Shown here piece by piece: positions 60,431-64,000 of a DNA stretch of 64,000 nt. Each line of letters starts with the position of its first letter. Positions within the stretch are counted from its first letter, which is position 1. The notes beneath the pieces were generated by a model that searched no databases, was not told the DNA's origin, and saw only the letters and a list, made by a program, of their open reading frames with translations. Both the position numbers and the translations under genes were made by a program. The DNA lies in NCBI GenBank assembly GCA_965228045.1, contig OZ245789.1, positions 2,852,001-2,916,000 of the forward strand, written 5' to 3'. The stretch comes from JANQEU01 sp965228045 (GTDB lineage Bacteria; Bacteroidota; Bacteroidia; Cytophagales; Cyclobacteriaceae).

Positions 60431-63400
60431 TTATTGCTTAATTATTTTTAAAGTCGCCCGATTAAGATTGTGAGGGTCTGTTACCTGTAAATGATAAATT
60501 CCTTTATTTAAGGTTGAGAGATCCAAAGTGATTTCATGTTCATTCTCGTTTACCAATTTCACATCAATGCGCTTACCTTGCATATCTTTTACCGTGTATG
60601 AAGTGTTTTGAGTTGCCCATGCAGGTAATCGGTATGTGATAGTACCATCCGTAGGATTAGGATAGACCATTGAAATACTTTCGTCCAGTCCATTTATTAT
60701 CTCTGTTTCCTGAATATTTACCCTAAAAGTTGTGCTGACCTCATCAATGCGATCCGAGCAAGTCAGTTCAACTTCGCCTGTGCCATTCAATCCTCTATCG
60801 GTTAGAACAAGCTGGATTTTTACCAACCCGTCATCCGTCTGAACGTTCCTTTTGATGCTTAAGTCCACCAATGAATCCTTGGTCGCGGCAGTTACTTCCA
60901 GAGAACTGTCATCAAGATCATCGAAGACATCTGAAATGTCCAGTTCATAAGAGCCGAATCCCTCTTCAAGATCCACATTGGAAATGGGATTGGCTACATA
61001 GGGTACAGAATTAGGGATAATGGCAACATCAAAATCATAAGGAAGTGAATACTCGCCATCCACTGCTGTTAACACTATGTTAGAAGTTCCAGTACTTTTA
61101 TCCAATAGAAAATATCCGGAATCAAGTGAGCCAGTGATCTCTACCACACTTGTATCTTCAACCGCTACTCCAAGGACATAGTCTCCACCCTTTTTCTCAA
61201 AAACATCTTCCAATGGAATCTTTCTTTTTGTCTTGTTGTGTTTGTAGACAAAGCCGGAAATCGGATCAACAATTTTCAACGTTCCAGGTACGTATATCAC
61301 CAGGTCAAAGAAATTGGTCTCAATACTCTCTTCTCCCGAAAACAGGTCGTCCGCGGTAACCCGGTAAATGCCTACTCCATCAGTCGTATGGGCAACTTGC
61401 AATATATTTTCGTTGAATTGATGTTGCACAAGGTTGTCTCCACTGATATGCTTAAATGTATATGTGAGTTCATCATTGTCCGCATCTTCGAAATAACCGG
61501 AAAGGTCAAGATTATTCCAGCTATCAGAAGTATTCGCTATCCATAATGTGTCTTTAGACCTGGTGGCTTCCGGAAGGGAATTTTCGAAAATTTTAAGATT
61601 GTCAATATCCAGATAACCACTTCCCTTATGTAGAAATTTTATTTGAAAGTATTCCGTGAATTCAAATTCATGATCTACCAAAATCTGTGAGAGATTATCC
61701 ACGGTTACATTTTGCAGCTGGTTATGATCGCTAAGTTTTTCCATTGCATCATAAAGCAATGTCCATTCTGATCTGGGAGAATCTCTGAAAAGGATTCTAG
61801 CCATTTCGGTTAAAGTAGAACCTGCCACGGAATGCACGTCCAGGTCAACGGACAGCCGGATGTTCTGCTCCGCTGCATTATATCCTTCCATATTAAGATT
61901 AAACAGCAACTCTGATCCGTTATCACTGCCTGCCAATCGAAGGGTACTGCTCTTATCATCTCCGGCTTGACCATCGGTACCATAAGCCGTTAAAGAGGAA
62001 TTCTCATTTCCCTCTGAAATGATGAAGGAAGCATGCTTCAGACCATTAATATTATAGTCGGTACTCGAAGTTGAATAACCAAAAATATCCAACGGATCCA
62101 CAAAAGGAAGTGGACCTGAATACACGGTCATTTTACTGGTCTTCAGACCCTGCAATTGGTTATTTCCCGGATCCCTGTCGTCATTTAAGCTATGGCCGAA
62201 TTTGAATTGATACTCGCCATCGGCAGACAGGTCGATTGCTGAAAATGTGACATCCATCGTTTCGAATGAGGCCAAAGGGCCATCAACTATTTGTTGCCGA
62301 ACGACAATTTCATGATCGGGCATCGTGATGTGTAGGTATAGAGGCATGTTGGAGAGAGTGGCCTCTCCTTTATTTCTAATAGTAAGTGTCAGGCTTTCGT
62401 TATTTTCAAGAAATGGAGAAGGTTCCGGCACGGTGGCTTCTATCAGTCCCAGGTCAATATCCTGGAGTTTGAAAAGCTGAATATCTCTTAGGTAAATGGA
62501 AGAATACCTTTCTGCTCCAAATCGTATTTGAGTGGTACTTGAAAAATTCTGCTCATTATCGAATAAGAAATCCGATACGTAATCAAAAGAATAATAAGAA
62601 TCATCTGTTTCCTCTATTTCCCCGTAATGGATGAATGTCAGCCATGGATCAAACTCAGATCCCCGAATAAAAATAGCGTCATTTCTTTCGTGTTCATCAA
62701 TGGTGAACTCAAGGTTTAAATTCAGGGAAAGTAAATCATGCAAAACATCATAACCCTCCAAATCCACCGTCCAAACCAAATTGGCAGAATCAGACTGTCC
62801 AAGTGCATTTAAGTAAGCATAATATCCACTTTTATCTTCTTCCTGAATAAATGAAATATCCCCTCCCCTGGTGCTAAAAGAAAATCCATCTAAACCGGGT
62901 ATAGCCATGATATCATAAGCAACAGGGGCCTGAAACGGCGGAGAGTCATAAGGTACCTGGATATCTGAGAAATTTTCATATTGCGGTAGGTTCCCAGATC
63001 TGGCCAGATGTTCGTTTCCGGAAAAGGCTGCCACGACCATTACTTTATCTACCACAAAACCCACATTTTGATCCATAGCACCTGAATGGAACCTGAAGGA
63101 AATTGACACATTTGGCTGCTCCGCACCTCCCGTCAATTCATGTGCAAAAATGTAATAACCACTACTGCCACCGTGAAAGTTTTGGTCTGGTGTATACCAA
63201 CCTCCGTCCGAAGCAAGACCCAAGGTTTCATATCCTTCCCCAAAATCCACCTCTACCCATAGATTGTCCTCAGGGCTCTCTGTGAGATATGACATTCTAA
63301 ATATTAATATCGGATCTTCCGTAAAATCAGTAAAGTCAAAAGCCGGAGATTCCAGTCTGCTATCCTCATTGGCATTATAATTACCAAACGCATTTGTGGC

Positions 63401-63571
63401 CCAACCCTTGGTCTCATCTGTCCATGCCCAGGAACTATTGGTACCTGATGGCTCCCATTCTCCATCATCAGAATTAAAATCCTGGATGTAGGGATAATCA
63501 GTAATGCCTCCCTGACCAAACGCTATTGTAGCCGGTAGTAACAGTAGATAAAGTAAGTTTTTCATTTTCAA
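60431..63571 (-). CDS. Large secreted protein with T9SS type A sorting domain
   Basis: A 1046-residue exported protein with signal about 1-20 (NLLYLLLLPATIAFGQ). Residues about 22-200 resemble a jelly-roll/MAM-like module (DYPYIQDFNSDDGEWEPSGT, IFRMSYLTESPEDNLWVEVD), a second lies near 510-680. Between them is a CARDB-like Ig repeat (ENNESLTLTIRNKGEATLSN). Cadherin-like repeats follow at about 695-960: DADNDELTYTF, IPLEDVFEKKGGDYV, DISDVFDDLDDSSLEVTA. The C-terminal about 80 residues (SMVYPNPTDGTITYRLP..., KGIYHLQVTD, LKIIKQ) are a type A sorting domain. It probably binds surfaces or polymers; no catalytic site is seen. Confidence 0.92.
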   Translation of the reverse strand: MKMKNLLYLLLLPATIAFGQGGITDYPYIQDFNSDDGEWEPSGTNSSWAWTDETKGWATNAFGNYNANEDSRLESPAFDFTDFTEDPILIFRMSYLTESPEDNLWVEVDFGEGYETLGLASDGGWYTPDQNFHGGSSGYYIFAHELTGGAEQPNVSISFRFHSGAMDQNVGFVVDKVMVVAAFSGNEHLARSGNLPQYENFSDIQVPYDSPPFQAPVAYDIMAIPGLDGFSFSTRGGDISFIQEEDKSGYYAYLNALGQSDSANLVWTVDLEGYDVLHDLLSLNLNLEFTIDEHERNDAIFIRGSEFDPWLTFIHYGEIEETDDSYYSFDYVSDFLFDNEQNFSSTTQIRFGAERYSSIYLRDIQLFKLQDIDLGLIEATVPEPSPFLENNESLTLTIRNKGEATLSNMPLYLHITMPDHEIVVRQQIVDGPLASFETMDVTFSAIDLSADGEYQFKFGHSLNDDRDPGNNQLQGLKTSKMTVYSGPLPFVDPLDIFGYSTSSTDYNINGLKHASFIISEGNENSSLTAYGTDGQAGDDKSSTLRLAGSDNGSELLFNLNMEGYNAAEQNIRLSVDLDVHSVAGSTLTEMARILFRDSPRSEWTLLYDAMEKLSDHNQLQNVTVDNLSQILVDHEFEFTEYFQIKFLHKGSGYLDIDNLKIFENSLPEATRSKDTLWIANTSDSWNNLDLSGYFEDADNDELTYTFKHISGDNLVQHQFNENILQVAHTTDGVGIYRVTADDLFSGEESIETNFFDLVIYVPGTLKIVDPISGFVYKHNKTKRKIPLEDVFEKKGGDYVLGVAVEDTSVVEITGSLDSGYFLLDKSTGTSNIVLTAVDGEYSLPYDFDVAIIPNSVPYVANPISNVDLEEGFGSYELDISDVFDDLDDSSLEVTAATKDSLVDLSIKRNVQTDDGLVKIQLVLTDRGLNGTGEVELTCSDRIDEVSTTFRVNIQETEIINGLDESISMVYPNPTDGTITYRLPAWATQNTSYTVKDMQGKRIDVKLVNENEHEITLDLSTLNKGIYHLQVTDPHNLNRATLKIIKQ

Positions 63572-63933
63572 TTGCTAGTTCTTTTAACAATTTTACTCAG
63601 ATTGGATACCGTTTCCTGAAATGAAGCGTCTACAATGTGTCTACCAAATGAAAAAAGTGAGTCCTTCGGAATTGGGGTTATCAGAACCGATGTACGTAGT
63701 CCATTTTTTTAAAATTGATTTCTGATTCGTTCACCAAGTTTTTCGATGTTACCGAGATGCTTGACTTTTTATATTTGATTACCTTTAACTCTAACCTATC
63801 AAGAAATGATAATCGCTGATAACTGTTCGGAATTCAATGAGTTGATGGTGGTTTGAATGCGAAAGGATTCTCCCGATATTGATTACCACTTTCATTTACA
63901 GAACATAGATCTAAAAAAGAATTAACCAAAAAC
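63572..63933. other. Intergenic region between the T9SS gene and the last lipoprotein
   Basis: This 362-base spacer separates divergent genes. TATATTTG at 63770-63777 is a full match to the plus-strand -7 consensus, about 160 bases before the lipoprotein start, but no good -33 element accompanies it. A 25-codon frame (63648-63725) has no support. I see no RNA structure or repeat. Confidence 0.45.
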
Positions 63934-64000
63934 ATGAAATACTTTACACTGGCCCTTCTACTGGCTTTCGGATGTAACCAAAAAAACAACACATCCTCAG
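63934..64000 (+). CDS. Start of a lipoprotein gene, cut by the window end
   Basis: The ATG at 63934 opens MKYFTLALLLAFGCNQKNNT and the frame continues to the window edge. LAFGC is a good lipobox, with Cys14, so the product is a lipoprotein. Nothing more can be said; its identity lies outside the window. Confidence 0.7.
   Translation, partial: MKYFTLALLLAFGCNQKNNTSS

Noticed and set aside
63648..63725. 25-codon plus-strand frame in the last spacer
   Set aside because: No ribosome-binding or promoter evidence and no recognisable product.

Overview
The window looks like chromosomal DNA of a free-living member of the Bacteroidota, most likely of the order Cytophagales (an inference). The sequence-level reasons are type IX secretion (T9SS) C-terminal sorting domains of both kinds, a TonB-dependent receptor paired with a DUF4249 lipoprotein, many short-signal lipoproteins, TAnnTTTG-type -7 promoter boxes, mostly absent Shine-Dalgarno sites and an AT-leaning composition. 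Most of the window is ordinary core and envelope gene content. The accessory-looking part is the first 1.5 kb.

Layout. 1-1460: a frameshifted Abi-alpha (DUF4393) gene cut by the window edge, a small uncharacterised gene, a CAT-anticodon tRNA with promoter and terminator, and a decayed partial copy of that tRNA. 1829-7753: gltB-gltD, glutamate synthase. 7750-15644: a small conserved protein, a lipoprotein, a TerB/ABCG-type transporter fusion with a YdcF-like protein, a Lys/Ala-rich histone-H1-like protein, hisS and a membrane-anchored coiled-coil protein. 15720-17772: a two-component system. 17851-25408: a T9SS type B protein, YbaB, a glycosyltransferase, a PspC protein, an OmpA/TPR lipoprotein, pdhB and ffh. 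25561-28953: two small lipocalin-like secreted proteins, a seven-repeat FG-GAP protein, a TerC protein and a secreted glyoxalase-fold protein.

29015-38913: a GntR(YtrA-type)/ABC operon behind a clear inverted-repeat operator, continuing into a GIN-domain protein, a TonB-dependent receptor/DUF4249 pair and several membrane or metabolic proteins. 38914-46329: an Omp85-like barrel, an XRE-regulator/membrane-protein pair controlled by twin 18-bp operators laid over its own promoter, a divergent sulfatase lipoprotein, a peptidoglycan pair (M15-type peptidase and L,D-transpeptidase), a cysteine hydrolase and a membrane protein. 46384-52420: an NHL-like lipoprotein, an M20 amidohydrolase, a Tat-signal TIM-barrel protein, a tandem array of about six 80-88 bp imperfect repeats, and a GNAT-nitrilase fusion. 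52573-64000: a PadR/permease pair, an SGNH lipoprotein, two T9SS type A proteins, a DUF1801 protein, a DUF4349 lipoprotein, a second sulfatase and the start of another lipoprotein.

I did not find a complete undescribed system. The observations most worth a second look are the twin-operator XRE module (40063-40755), the YtrA-type operon with its predicted operator (29015-34973), the repeat array whose last unit reaches the stop codon of the GNAT-nitrilase gene (50408-50884), and the broken Abi-alpha gene beside a tRNA and tRNA remnant. Where an upstream non-ATG start competed with an ATG or a better-placed start, I chose the start that leaves a sensible signal peptide or domain boundary and say so.
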